6,584 nucleotides of DNA from Clostridia bacterium (GCA_017646555.1 JAGCMG010000145.1:1-6584), one strand, 5' to 3'. Positions 1 through 6,526 are shown, counted from the stretch's first letter. Notes: generated by a model not told the origin, from the sequence alone. A program made the numbers and translations.

Positions 1-90
1 ATTTATTGTAAGTTTGCTCTTATTCCAACAGGGTTTGATAGTAGTTGGAATTGTTCAAATAGACCTATAACTTTAAATTACGATAACTAA
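1..90 (+). CDS. Possible C-terminal end of an unidentified gene (5' truncated)
   Basis: From the left edge, frame 1 is open for 29 codons and stops with TAA at 88-90, just 11 bp before a strong terminator hairpin, as expected for the last gene of a transcript. The readable tail ends in RPITLNYDN and contains two cysteines; no family is recognisable from so short a piece. Frame 2 is also open from base 2 to a TAA at 68-70 and would give a hydrophobic tail, but it uses CTC, CTA and CAG codons that are less common in the neighbouring genes, so frame 1 is preferred. It is also possible that this stretch is non-coding 3' sequence, since it contains an 8-bp inverted repeat (22-29 / 44-51). Confidence 0.35.
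   Translation: MYCKFALIPTGFDSSWNCSNRPITLNYDN
22..51. repeat. 8-bp perfect inverted repeat, 14-nt loop
   Basis: ATTCCAAC (22-29) is exactly complementary to GTTGGAAT (44-51). It is not followed by a T-run, so it is not an intrinsic terminator. It lies inside the possible coding tail at the left edge and may be chance, or an RNA structure or protein-binding site if that stretch is non-coding. Confidence 0.35.
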
Positions 91-101
91 AATAAAAAAA
101 T

Positions 102-127
102 AAAAAGCACCCGTGTGGGTGCTTTTT
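102..127. terminator. Rho-independent terminator, probably bidirectional
   Basis: An 11-bp perfect stem (102-112 with 117-127) of sequence AAAAAGCACCC closes on the four-base loop GTGT. On the plus strand the right arm ends in five T, closing off the possible gene ending at 90. On the minus strand the right arm runs on into a longer T-rich tract (the complement of 91-106), making it a good terminator for the ArsR-type gene whose stop lies at 168-170. The stem separates two convergently transcribed units. Confidence 0.9.
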
Positions 128-167
128 GCATATAACGGTATGATGAAACCGTGCCAAAAATAGTATT

Positions 168-503
168 TTAATAGCCTAAAAATTCTACGCCTTTAAGTAA
201 GACTTCGTTTAATGCGTCGTTTCTAAGTGAATAAAAAATTACTTTGCCTTGCCGTTTTGTTTTTACGGCGTTTAGGTTTTTAAGTAAGCGTAGTTGGTGG
301 GAAACGGTAGTTTGGTTAAGTCCTAAAACGCTTGATAAATCGCTAACGCACATTTCCGATATTGCTAACGCTGATATCATTTTAAGGCGCGTATAATCGG
401 AAAAAATTGAAAAAAAGCAAACGAGTTCGTCTAAAATTTCGCCTTGTGGAACGTAGTCTTTTACTAAGTTTTGTACTTTTTTATCTAAAATCAATTCTTG
501 CAT
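168..503 (-). CDS. ArsR/SmtB-family winged helix-turn-helix transcriptional repressor
   Basis: The 111-residue length is typical for the family. Residues about 25-48 match the ArsR entry helix (LxxxFSIFSDYTRLKMISAL), about 50-75 hold the helix-turn-helix with recognition helix NQTTVSHQLRLLK (63-75), and 80-93 form the beta wing (VKTKRQGKVIFYSL). Members are usually dimers that leave DNA when a metal or other ligand binds. Here the ligand is unclear. The alpha-3 motif EMCVSDL has one cysteine (C52) where CadC/ArsR-type sensors have C-x-C. The alpha-5 site of SmtB/CzrA lacks its histidines, and the only other cysteine is C29. The ATG is preceded by AAAGGAG (complement of 510-516) at 6-nt spacing, which fixes the start. 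The gene diverges from a 49-codon gene across a 112-bp spacer with candidate operators, suggesting autoregulation plus control of that neighbour. Family assignment is secure; ligand and targets are inference. Confidence 0.93.
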   Translation of the reverse strand: MQELILDKKVQNLVKDYVPQGEILDELVCFFSIFSDYTRLKMISALAISEMCVSDLSSVLGLNQTTVSHQLRLLKNLNAVKTKRQGKVIFYSLRNDALNEVLLKGVEFLGY

Positions 504-529
504 AATAAACTCCTTTTTTTTCTAAATTC

Positions 530-558
530 ATTATATCATAAGTATTCATTTATGCATA
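530..558 (-). promoter_or_regulatory. Extended -10 promoter of the arsR-type gene
   Basis: Read on the minus strand, positions 538-530 give TGATATAAT, a perfect extended -10 (TGnTATAAT). The hexamer 17 bp upstream (558-553, TATGCA) is a poor -35, which an extended -10 can tolerate. Transcription would start near 523, leaving a leader of roughly 20 nt that includes the AAAGGAG ribosome site. The CATAA/TTATG inverted repeat falls between the two boxes, where a bound repressor would block RNA polymerase. Confidence 0.65.
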
Positions 559-585
559 TTTAGAAAAAATTCGCATATTGTTAAA

Positions 586-591
586 TATAGT
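586..591 (+). promoter_or_regulatory. Possible -10 box for the 49-codon gene
   Basis: TATAGT matches the -10 consensus at five of six positions and lies 24 bp before the ATG at 616. No convincing -35 is visible at the usual distance (563-568 reads GAAAAA). The predicted start point falls within the CTAAATTTAG palindrome at 592-601, so repression by a protein bound there would be natural. Confidence 0.4.
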
Positions 592-615
592 CTAAATTTA
601 GGGAAAGGAGCGCGT

Positions 616-765
616 ATGAATTGTAATATAGTTTTATTTGCACTATTATTTTTACTACTAAACGGTGGCGTTATTGATACTACCGAACTTTTAATTTTAT
701 TAGCCTTGGCGTCTTACGCTTGTGGGGGGCTATTTAATCATTGTAATAATACTGCTAATGCTTAA
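616..765 (+). CDS. 49-residue hydrophobic cysteine-containing peptide, divergent from the ArsR-type repressor
   Basis: I do not recognise a named family. An ATG at 616 follows AAAGGAG (604-610) at 5-nt spacing, one of the best ribosome sites in the window, and the TAA is followed within 3 bp by a strong terminator, so this is a real single-gene unit. The peptide begins MNCN, then has a hydrophobic run at residues 5-15, a polar turn NGGVIDTTE (16-24), a second hydrophobic run at 25-35, and a polar tail with C36, H42, C43 and several asparagines. It has no lysine or arginine and its only acidic residues are D21 and E24. Each hydrophobic run is only about 11 residues, shorter than a normal membrane span, so a hairpin in the membrane or one interrupted span is possible. 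Its position opposite the repressor suggests it is the repressor's target; cysteine and histidine could bind metal, but that is speculation. Confidence 0.75.
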   Translation: MNCNIVLFALLFLLLNGGVIDTTELLILLALASYACGGLFNHCNNTANA

Positions 766-768
766 ATT

Positions 769-800
769 AAAGTTCCGAATTTTCGGAACTTTTTTATTTT
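769..800 (+). terminator. Rho-independent terminator of the 49-codon gene
   Basis: A 10-bp perfect stem (AAAGTTCCGA, 769-778, with 783-792) closes on a four-base loop and is followed by TTT, A and a further run of T to 801. It begins three bases after the TAA at 763-765 and insulates the small gene from the uvrC promoter that starts about 32 bp further on. Confidence 0.93.
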
Positions 801-832
801 TAAACATAAAAATAACTAACTTAAATAAAAAC

Positions 833-861
833 TTGAAAATTTAATAAAAAACGGGTATAAT
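833..861 (+). promoter_or_regulatory. Sigma-A-type promoter of the uvrC operon
   Basis: TTGAAA (833-838) and a perfect TATAAT (856-861) are separated by the optimal 17 bp. Initiation 6-9 nt downstream of the -10 falls at about 867-870, at most four bases before the uvrC ATG (871), so the mRNA has essentially no leader. No operator-like repeat is obvious around it, although an LexA-type or other damage-response box cannot be excluded by eye. Confidence 0.88.
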
Positions 862-870
862 TAAACTGGT

Positions 871-2706
871 ATGGATTTAATTCAAGATAAGTTAAAACTT
901 TTGCCCGAAAATCCCGGCGTTTATATTATGTACGACGAATTTGGGCAAGTTATATATGTTGGTAAAGCCAAAAACCTTAAAAATAGGGTTAGGCAATACT
1001 TTTTTTCTTCTGCTAAACCTGAAAAGGTAACGGCAATGGTTTCGCGCGTTAAAAATTTTAACTATATTATCACCGATAGTGAAGTTGACGCGCTTTCGCT
1101 TGAAAATAACCTTATCAAAAAACATAAACCAAAGTACAACATTCTCTTAAAAGACGATAAAACCTATCCGTATCTTAAAATCGATTTAAAAGAAGAATTT
1201 CCGTGTGTTAAAATCACGCGTAAAATCTTAAAAGACGGTGCAAAATATTTCGGCCCGTTTATGGGTGGAATTAACGCTGGCGAAATTAAAAATTTAGTTG
1301 ATATTACTTATAAACTTCGCCCGTGCACTAGCCCGATTAGTTGCAAAAAGATAAAAAAAGAATGCTTAAATTACCATATCGGCAAGTGTTTATCACCGTG
1401 TAGCGGTAAAATCAACCGCGAAGATTACGTTAAACGCGTTAAATTAGCCGTTGATTTTTTGTCGGGGGGCGATGACGAACTTCCTAAACAAATCTTGACC
1501 GAAGAAATGCAACGCCACGCTGAAAATGAACAGTTTGAATCGGCGCTTTGCTGTCGTGACAGGCTTAAAAGTTTGGAAAAGTTAAAGTTAAAAAGGGTAA
1601 CTTCATTAAATAAAAACCTTAACGCTGATATTATCGGTATTTCAACCAATAAAATTTTTACGGCAATATCGTTATTCTTTGTTAGAAACGGAAGAATGCT
1701 TGGGCATAAATACTTTGAAGAAGAAAGCCTTTTTGATACTATTGACGGCACGATTAGCGAATTTATTTCAAGATATTACGCTAAAGCCGACGATATTCCA
1801 AGCGAAGTTATCGTTCAATCGGAATTAGTAGACGAAAGTGTTTTAAGTCAATATTTAAGTAAAAAAGCGCAAAAAAGTATCAGTATCGTTTGCCCTAAAA
1901 CCGGCGCTAAAAAACAACTTTTAGATATGGCGCTATTAAACGCTGACGATTATTTAGAAAAAGCCGTAACCAAGGTCGCTCATAAGAGCGAGATGACGGC
2001 AATCGCTTGCCAAAAACTTAAAACGGTGTTAAACTTAAATAAGTATCCAAAGCGTATGGAATGCTTTGATATTTCGCATATTTCGGGCGTTGATAAAGTC
2101 GGCTCAATGGTCGTTTTTATTGACGGTAAAAAGGACGCGAGCGAGTATCGCCGTTTCAAAATAAAAACGGTTGAAGGCAATAACGATTTTGCCTCGCTAA
2201 AAGAAGTTTTAACACGCCGTTTATTAAAGTTAGGAACTATTGAAGAAGATAAATTTCCTAAGCCCGATTTAATCATTATCGACGGGGGCAAGGGGCAACT
2301 TTCTTCCGTTAAAGAAGTTTTTGATGAACTTAACATAACCGATATCGATTTAATTTCGCTTGCCGAACGCGAAGAAGAAGTGTTTACTTTAACTTCTAAA
2401 AATCCCGTTTTAATGGACAAGTCCGATTACGCGCTTAGGCTTTTACAGCGTATTCGTGATGAGGCGCACCGTTTTGCTATTACCTTTAATCGCTCTTTAA
2501 GAAGCAAGCGCAGTTTGACTTCTGCACTTGATAATATTAAGGGTATCGGCAGGGAAAAGAAAAAGGCGCTTATTGAAAAATTTAAAGATTTATCGGGTAT
2601 AATGTCTGCTAAAAAGGACGACCTTTTATCTATTAAAGGCATTGGTGAAAAACAGGCTGACGAAATTATTTTAGAACTTAAAAAGCAAGGGCTGATTAAA
2701 AATTAG
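871..2706 (+). CDS. uvrC: UvrC, excinuclease ABC subunit C
   Basis: UvrC makes both incisions, 3' then 5' of a DNA lesion, in nucleotide excision repair with UvrA and UvrB. The 611 residues match the usual length. An N-terminal GIY-YIG nuclease domain (about 14-95) has Y18, Y29, K32, R39, Y43 and E78. A cysteine group (C152, C165, C173, C177) corresponds to the proposed iron-sulfur ligands of other UvrC proteins. A UVR/UvrB-contact coiled coil lies near 202-237. The RNase H-like 5'-incision domain carries D400 (FDISH), D439, D471 (IDGGKG) and H533 (DEAHRF). Tandem helix-hairpin-helix motifs (IKGIG) occupy about 553-611. All key residues are present. The start is fixed by homology at the N-terminus and by an in-frame TAA at 862-864. 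No Shine-Dalgarno precedes the ATG and the promoter lies directly against it, so translation is probably leaderless. It heads an operon. Confidence 0.98.
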   Translation: MDLIQDKLKLLPENPGVYIMYDEFGQVIYVGKAKNLKNRVRQYFFSSAKPEKVTAMVSRVKNFNYIITDSEVDALSLENNLIKKHKPKYNILLKDDKTYPYLKIDLKEEFPCVKITRKILKDGAKYFGPFMGGINAGEIKNLVDITYKLRPCTSPISCKKIKKECLNYHIGKCLSPCSGKINREDYVKRVKLAVDFLSGGDDELPKQILTEEMQRHAENEQFESALCCRDRLKSLEKLKLKRVTSLNKNLNADIIGISTNKIFTAISLFFVRNGRMLGHKYFEEESLFDTIDGTISEFISRYYAKADDIPSEVIVQSELVDESVLSQYLSKKAQKSISIVCPKTGAKKQLLDMALLNADDYLEKAVTKVAHKSEMTAIACQKLKTVLNLNKYPKRMECFDISHISGVDKVGSMVVFIDGKKDASEYRRFKIKTVEGNNDFASLKEVLTRRLLKLGTIEEDKFPKPDLIIIDGGKGQLSSVKEVFDELNITDIDLISLAEREEEVFTLTSKNPVLMDKSDYALRLLQRIRDEAHRFAITFNRSLRSKRSLTSALDNIKGIGREKKKALIEKFKDLSGIMSAKKDDLLSIKGIGEKQADEIILELKKQGLIKN

Positions 2707-2719
2707 GGGTAAAAATTTA

Positions 2720-3562
2720 ATGCAAGACAAACAGTTTGAAATGATAATATCCGACTTTGATGGTACGCTTTCGGAAGGACATGTGGTGCCAAAACCGACC
2801 GTGGACGCTATTAAAAGATATCAAGAAGACGGTGGATTATTCGTTTTATGCACGGGTAGACCAACGGTTAGCGCTAAAACCGTTATGAAAAATAGTGGTG
2901 TAAATCCAGATGCTATCATTTCATTTCAAGGCGCTGAAACGGTAATAAAAAACGAATATGCTTATCGTGGTGGACTTGATGCGAAGTTGGTTTCTAAAAT
3001 CGCTGACGATTTAAGTAAAAAATTCGGCCGTGAGTTAGGCGTGTTTAAGGACGACGTTTTATACGTGCAAGGGGATTCTGATATTATCGGTAAGTACGTA
3101 GCCTTTTATAAAGAGTTTGGTGGTACTTACGCTTATAAAGACGATATATCTAAATTTGCTGACGAAGTAGACGGGTGTTTTAGCAAAATGGTTATGATGA
3201 AAGACCCTAACGAAGACGTTAGCGAAATTTACGAGTATTTAGAAAAAACTTACGGCGATAAAATTTTTGCAAACAGTGGCGCGTCGTTTATTTTAGAAAT
3301 CATTTCTAAAAAATATTCAAAATACACTTCAAGCAAGTTTGTAGCAGAAAAATTTTGCGTGGACGAAAGCAAGGTTTTAACCGTTGGCGATAGTACTAAC
3401 GATTTACCACTTTTACAGTACGGCTTTGGCGTTGCCGTTGAAAGTGGCTCTCTTGAACTTAAACAAACGGCAAAATATATCGCTCCGTCAATAGAAAAAA
3501 TGCCTGTTAAAATTTTAATTGACGATATACTTTTTGGCAAAAAGATAACTCCTAAAAATTAA
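2720..3562 (+). CDS. Cof-type HAD-IIB family phosphatase
   Basis: This is a cytoplasmic HAD-superfamily hydrolase of 280 residues, normal for the Cof/HAD-IIB group, whose members dephosphorylate sugar phosphates, flavin or cofactor phosphates. Motif I is SDFDGTL with nucleophile D12 and acid/base D14. Motif II is CTGR with T45. Residues about 85-190 form the C2-type cap that confers specificity. Motif III lysine is probably K201 in KKYSKYTS, where the usual S-K-G is S-K-Y, and motif IV is VGDSTND with D224 and D228 for magnesium. The substrate cannot be told from sequence. It starts 13 bp after uvrC; AGGGG at 2705-2709, overlapping the uvrC stop, is a plausible but weak ribosome site 10 nt before the ATG. 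Co-transcription with uvrC and lon is clear; a functional link to repair or proteolysis is not established. Confidence 0.93.
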   Translation: MQDKQFEMIISDFDGTLSEGHVVPKPTVDAIKRYQEDGGLFVLCTGRPTVSAKTVMKNSGVNPDAIISFQGAETVIKNEYAYRGGLDAKLVSKIADDLSKKFGRELGVFKDDVLYVQGDSDIIGKYVAFYKEFGGTYAYKDDISKFADEVDGCFSKMVMMKDPNEDVSEIYEYLEKTYGDKIFANSGASFILEIISKKYSKYTSSKFVAEKFCVDESKVLTVGDSTNDLPLLQYGFGVAVESGSLELKQTAKYIAPSIEKMPVKILIDDILFGKKITPKN

Positions 3563-3572
3563 CGGAAACATT

Positions 3573-5909
3573 ATGGAAAATAACGAATTAGTAGTAGAAC
3601 AACAAAATCAAAATAAAATCCTACCTATGATAGCAATAAGGGGTAGGGTAATTTTACCGACCACTTTCGTAAACTTCGATATTGGTAGAAAAATTTCTTT
3701 ATCGGCACTTGAAGCAACTAAAAATTCGGGTGGGGAAGTGTTCGTTGCAACGCAAAAAAATATAGCGGACGAAAGACCACTTGAAAAAGATATTTACACG
3801 ACGGGTGTAATTTGTAAAGTTAGACAAATCGTAAAACCACAGGGTACGGGTGTTGCCAAATTAAGTGTGGAAGCCGTTTCGCGCGCAAAAATCGTTAGAT
3901 ACACGCGCACTGCTGATTATTTTGAAGTTGAAGTTTCTAACGCCCCTTATTTTGAAGGCGACCCGATAGAAACCGAAAGTGCTTTTAGAGTGGCAAAGGA
4001 AACTTTTAAAGAATACGCAACGAGTAATCCAAGTTTTTCAAAAGACGTGATTATAAGTTTAACAGATATTGATGAAGGCAATCGTTTTATGGATAACGCA
4101 TTGTCTCTTTTGCCGATAAAAGAAAACGAAAAACAAGACCTTTTAGAAGAAGATATAACGGTACTTCGTCTTGAAAAATTTGCCGAGTTCGTAAATAAAG
4201 AGGGGCAAATTTTAAAGGTTCAAAAAAAGATAGAATCGCGCGTTAGAAAAAATATCGACCAAGGTCAAAAAGAATACTATTTAAGGGAACAACTTAAAGC
4301 AATTCATACCGAACTTGGCGACGACGAAGATATGAAAAAAGAATATCAAGAATTAGTTAAGGCTAAAAAACTTGATAAAAATTCCGAAGAAAAAGTCCTT
4401 AAAGAAATTGCAAGACTTGATAAAATCAATCCGTCTTCACCCGATTATTCGATAATATTAAATTATCTTGACTGGGTGAAAGAACTTCCGTTTTCTTTTA
4501 GTACAAAAGATAATCCCGATTTAAAAAAGGCGCAAAAGATTTTAGACGACGACCACTTTGGGCTTGAAAAGGTCAAGTATAGAATAGTTGAATACCTCGC
4601 CGTTTTACACTTAACTAAAAAATTAAAAGGTCCTATTTTATGTTTCGTAGGGCCTCCGGGCGTTGGTAAAACTTCGATAGCGTCGTCGATAGCAAGGGCA
4701 ACGGGTAGAAAGTTCGTTAGAATGAGCCTTGGTGGTGTTAAGGAAGATGCTGAAATTCGTGGACATAGAAGAACTTATATCGGCGCAATGCCTGGTCGTA
4801 TTATTTACGGCTTAAAACAGGCTGGCTCAAATAATCCCGTGTTCTTGCTTGACGAAATAGATAAATTATCGTCAGATATTCACGGCGACCCTGCAAGCGC
4901 GCTTTTAGAAGTCTTAGACCCTGAACAAAATTCTTCGTTTAGAGATAGGTTTTTAGAAATTCCGTTCGATTTATCAAAAGTTATGTTTATCACTACGGCA
5001 AACAGCGTTGAAACTATTCCAGCACCACTTTTAGACCGTATGGAAATAATTAGACTTGACGGGTATACTGAACTTGAAAAGTTAGAGATTGCCGATAAAT
5101 ATTTAGTTCCTAAAGCCGTTAAACAAAACGGGCTTAAAGACGGCGATATCACTATCACGCGTTCGGCTATTAAAGAAATTATTAACGGCTATACTTTAGA
5201 GGCTGGCGTTAGAAATTTAGAACGCGAAATTGCTGGCGTCGTTAGAAAAACGGCTAAAGGGTTTGCCTTAAAAGAATTAAGTGGCAATCAAGTGATTGAC
5301 GAAAACAAGGTCGTTGAACTTTTAGGAAGGAAAATAAGCCGAACCGATTTAGCACTTAGTAAAGATGAAATCGGTGCGTGCACGGGCTTAGCGTGGACGG
5401 CTTTCGGTGGAACGACTTTGACCGTTGAAGTAGGGTTGATGGCAGGTAAAGGCGAAGTTATTTTAACTGGTAAACTTGGCGAAGTAATGAAAGAATCTGC
5501 ACGCGCAGGGGTAAGTTACTTACGCGCAAACGCCGATAAATACGGTATAGAAAAAGACTTTTTTATAAATAACGATATTCATATTCACGTGCCTGAGGGG
5601 GCAACGCCGAAAGACGGTCCAAGTGCTGGTGTAACTATGGCAACTGCAATACTTTCAGCCGTTACAAAGCGCCCCGTTAAAAAGAGCGTTGCTATGACGG
5701 GCGAACTCACTTTAAGGGGTAAAGTTTTAGCAATCGGTGGGCTTAAAGAAAAGGCTTTGGCAGCATTTCGCGTAGGCGTTGACACCGTAATCGTGCCAAA
5801 AGCAAATGAAAACGATTTAAAAGAAATGTCTGATGAAATTAAAAACGCTATTAAATTCGTTACGGTAGAAGATGTTGACGAAGTGTTTAACATAGCGTTA
5901 AAGGATTAA
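3573..5909 (+). CDS. lon: Lon (LonA) ATP-dependent serine protease
   Basis: Lon is a cytoplasmic hexameric AAA+ protease that degrades misfolded and selected regulatory proteins. The 778 residues agree with bacterial LonA. The order is an N-terminal substrate-binding domain (about 14-210), a helical coiled linker rich in Lys/Glu (about 210-300), the AAA+ module with Walker A GPPGVGKT (360-367, K366) and Walker B LLDEID (D427, E428), a sensor-2 region (TLEAGVRNLER), and the C-terminal protease domain with the Ser-Lys dyad S684 (GPSAG) and K727 (GGLKEK). All catalytic residues are intact. It follows the HAD gene by 10 bp; GGAAA at 3564-3568 is a weak ribosome site, so translation may be partly coupled to the gene before. 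I see no CIRCE element or separate heat-shock promoter in front, so expression probably depends on the uvrC promoter unless a promoter lies inside the HAD gene. Confidence 0.98.
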   Translation: MENNELVVEQQNQNKILPMIAIRGRVILPTTFVNFDIGRKISLSALEATKNSGGEVFVATQKNIADERPLEKDIYTTGVICKVRQIVKPQGTGVAKLSVEAVSRAKIVRYTRTADYFEVEVSNAPYFEGDPIETESAFRVAKETFKEYATSNPSFSKDVIISLTDIDEGNRFMDNALSLLPIKENEKQDLLEEDITVLRLEKFAEFVNKEGQILKVQKKIESRVRKNIDQGQKEYYLREQLKAIHTELGDDEDMKKEYQELVKAKKLDKNSEEKVLKEIARLDKINPSSPDYSIILNYLDWVKELPFSFSTKDNPDLKKAQKILDDDHFGLEKVKYRIVEYLAVLHLTKKLKGPILCFVGPPGVGKTSIASSIARATGRKFVRMSLGGVKEDAEIRGHRRTYIGAMPGRIIYGLKQAGSNNPVFLLDEIDKLSSDIHGDPASALLEVLDPEQNSSFRDRFLEIPFDLSKVMFITTANSVETIPAPLLDRMEIIRLDGYTELEKLEIADKYLVPKAVKQNGLKDGDITITRSAIKEIINGYTLEAGVRNLEREIAGVVRKTAKGFALKELSGNQVIDENKVVELLGRKISRTDLALSKDEIGACTGLAWTAFGGTTLTVEVGLMAGKGEVILTGKLGEVMKESARAGVSYLRANADKYGIEKDFFINNDIHIHVPEGATPKDGPSAGVTMATAILSAVTKRPVKKSVAMTGELTLRGKVLAIGGLKEKALAAFRVGVDTVIVPKANENDLKEMSDEIKNAIKFVTVEDVDEVFNIALKD

Positions 5910-5914
5910 AATTT

Positions 5915-6526
5915 ATGGTTATTAAAGACGCGGTTTTTATTAAATCCGTGGCAAGTAGGGACGGGTTTTTGAAAAGTGAAAAACCTATAATCGCTATTGC
6001 CGGAAAGTCAAACGTTGGTAAAAGCACTTTTATAAATATGCTTGCTAATAAGAATAAACTTGCAAAAACTTCTAACACCCCAGGTAGAACGAGGCTTATA
6101 AATTATTTTGATTTTGGTGAATGTATCGTAGCCGATTTGCCGGGCTACGGGTTTGCAAAAGTTTCAAAATCGGAAAAGGAAAAGTGGGCGCATTTAATGG
6201 AACAATTCTTTGCCGAAACGGAAATTGCGCACGTTTTTTCGTTAGTTGACATAAGACACGACCCAACGCAAGACGATTATATGATGGTAAACTATTTATA
6301 TCAATACGCGTTGCCGTTGTCTTTAATAGCAACAAAGGCTGATAAACTTGGTAAAAGCAAGGTTAAACCACAAGCACAAGCCGTTGCTAACAAATTAAAG
6401 GTTGGTGCTGGCAATATTATTCCCGTAGCGTCTTTGGTTAGAAAAGGTAGGGAAGAAGTTTTAGATAAAATGAGTGCGATTATAGAAAACTTTTACGCAT
6501 TAAAAAATGAAACCGACGAGGAATAA
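5915..6526 (+). CDS. ysxC: YsxC/EngB (YihA) ribosome-biogenesis GTPase
   Basis: This small TRAFAC-class GTPase is needed for late assembly of the 50S ribosomal subunit and is essential in B. subtilis. The 203 residues match the family. G1 is GKSNVGKST (30-38, with K31 where many members have R), G2 lies in NTPGRTRLINYF (54-65, T59), G3 is DLPGYG (74-79), G4 is TKAD (140-143), and the G5 region is VASLVRKG around S173. The start codon is 5 bp after the lon stop. Its ribosome site AAGGA (5901-5905) lies inside the last codons of lon, which suggests coupled translation. The lon-ysxC order is the same as in B. subtilis, supporting a Firmicutes source. The C-terminus ends in an acidic tail (NETDEE). 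Confidence 0.97.
   Translation: MVIKDAVFIKSVASRDGFLKSEKPIIAIAGKSNVGKSTFINMLANKNKLAKTSNTPGRTRLINYFDFGECIVADLPGYGFAKVSKSEKEKWAHLMEQFFAETEIAHVFSLVDIRHDPTQDDYMMVNYLYQYALPLSLIATKADKLGKSKVKPQAQAVANKLKVGAGNIIPVASLVRKGREEVLDKMSAIIENFYALKNETDEE

Larger units (their letters stand above)
521..601. promoter_or_regulatory. Candidate operator cluster (CTAAAT half-sites) between divergent genes
   Basis: The spacer carries CTAAAT at 522-527 and 592-597 on the plus strand and, inverted, ATTTAG at 558-563 and 596-601. The last pair makes a perfect 10-bp palindrome CTAAATTTAG (592-601), three bases before the ribosome site of the 49-codon gene. The copy at 522-527 lies at the predicted transcription start of the arsR-type gene. 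A separate inverted pair CATAA (537-541) / TTATG (550-554) lies in that gene's -35/-10 spacer. GCATATT also occurs twice (554-560, 573-579) as a direct repeat 19 bp apart. Any of these could be the repressor's binding site; the assignment is inference in a very AT-rich stretch. Confidence 0.4.

Noticed and set aside
2..70. Frame-2 hydrophobic tail at the left edge
   Set aside because: It is open to a TAA at 68-70 and could be the end of a membrane protein, but its CTC, CTA and CAG codons fit the local usage less well than frame 1, which also ends nearer the terminator.
135..152. ACGGT/ACCGT hairpin just downstream of the arsR-type gene
   Set aside because: The stem is only 5 bp with an 8-nt loop and no T-run follows on either strand; the much stronger hairpin at 102-127 explains termination.
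766..870. Riboswitch or structured leader before uvrC
   Set aside because: Apart from the terminator at 769-800 and the promoter, the stretch is plain A/T-rich sequence, and the predicted transcript has no leader to hold a structure.
1980..2420. Minus-strand open frame of 146 codons inside uvrC
   Set aside because: It lies wholly opposite the RNase H-like domain of uvrC, has no ribosome site, and its serine/leucine-rich product matches no family; it is a shadow of the AT-rich coding strand.
3519..3549. Possible internal promoter for lon at the 3' end of the HAD gene (TTGACG at 3519, TATACT at 3526, GATAAC at 3544)
   Set aside because: No -35/-10 pair has proper spacing: TTGACG to GATAAC is 19 bp and weak, and TATACT lacks a -35. 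It may still be worth checking with transcript data.
3563..3572. Heat-shock operator (CIRCE or CtsR-type) before lon
   Set aside because: The 10-bp gap is too short and neither it nor the end of the HAD gene shows the known inverted or direct repeats.
4880..5158. Minus-strand open frame inside lon
   Set aside because: It is antisense to the conserved AAA+ module, lacks a ribosome site and has the low-complexity serine-rich composition of a shadow frame. The same holds for the other antisense frames at 892-1125, 1425-1751, 2427-2642, 3250-3540, 5585-5893, 5887-6078 and 6096-6335.
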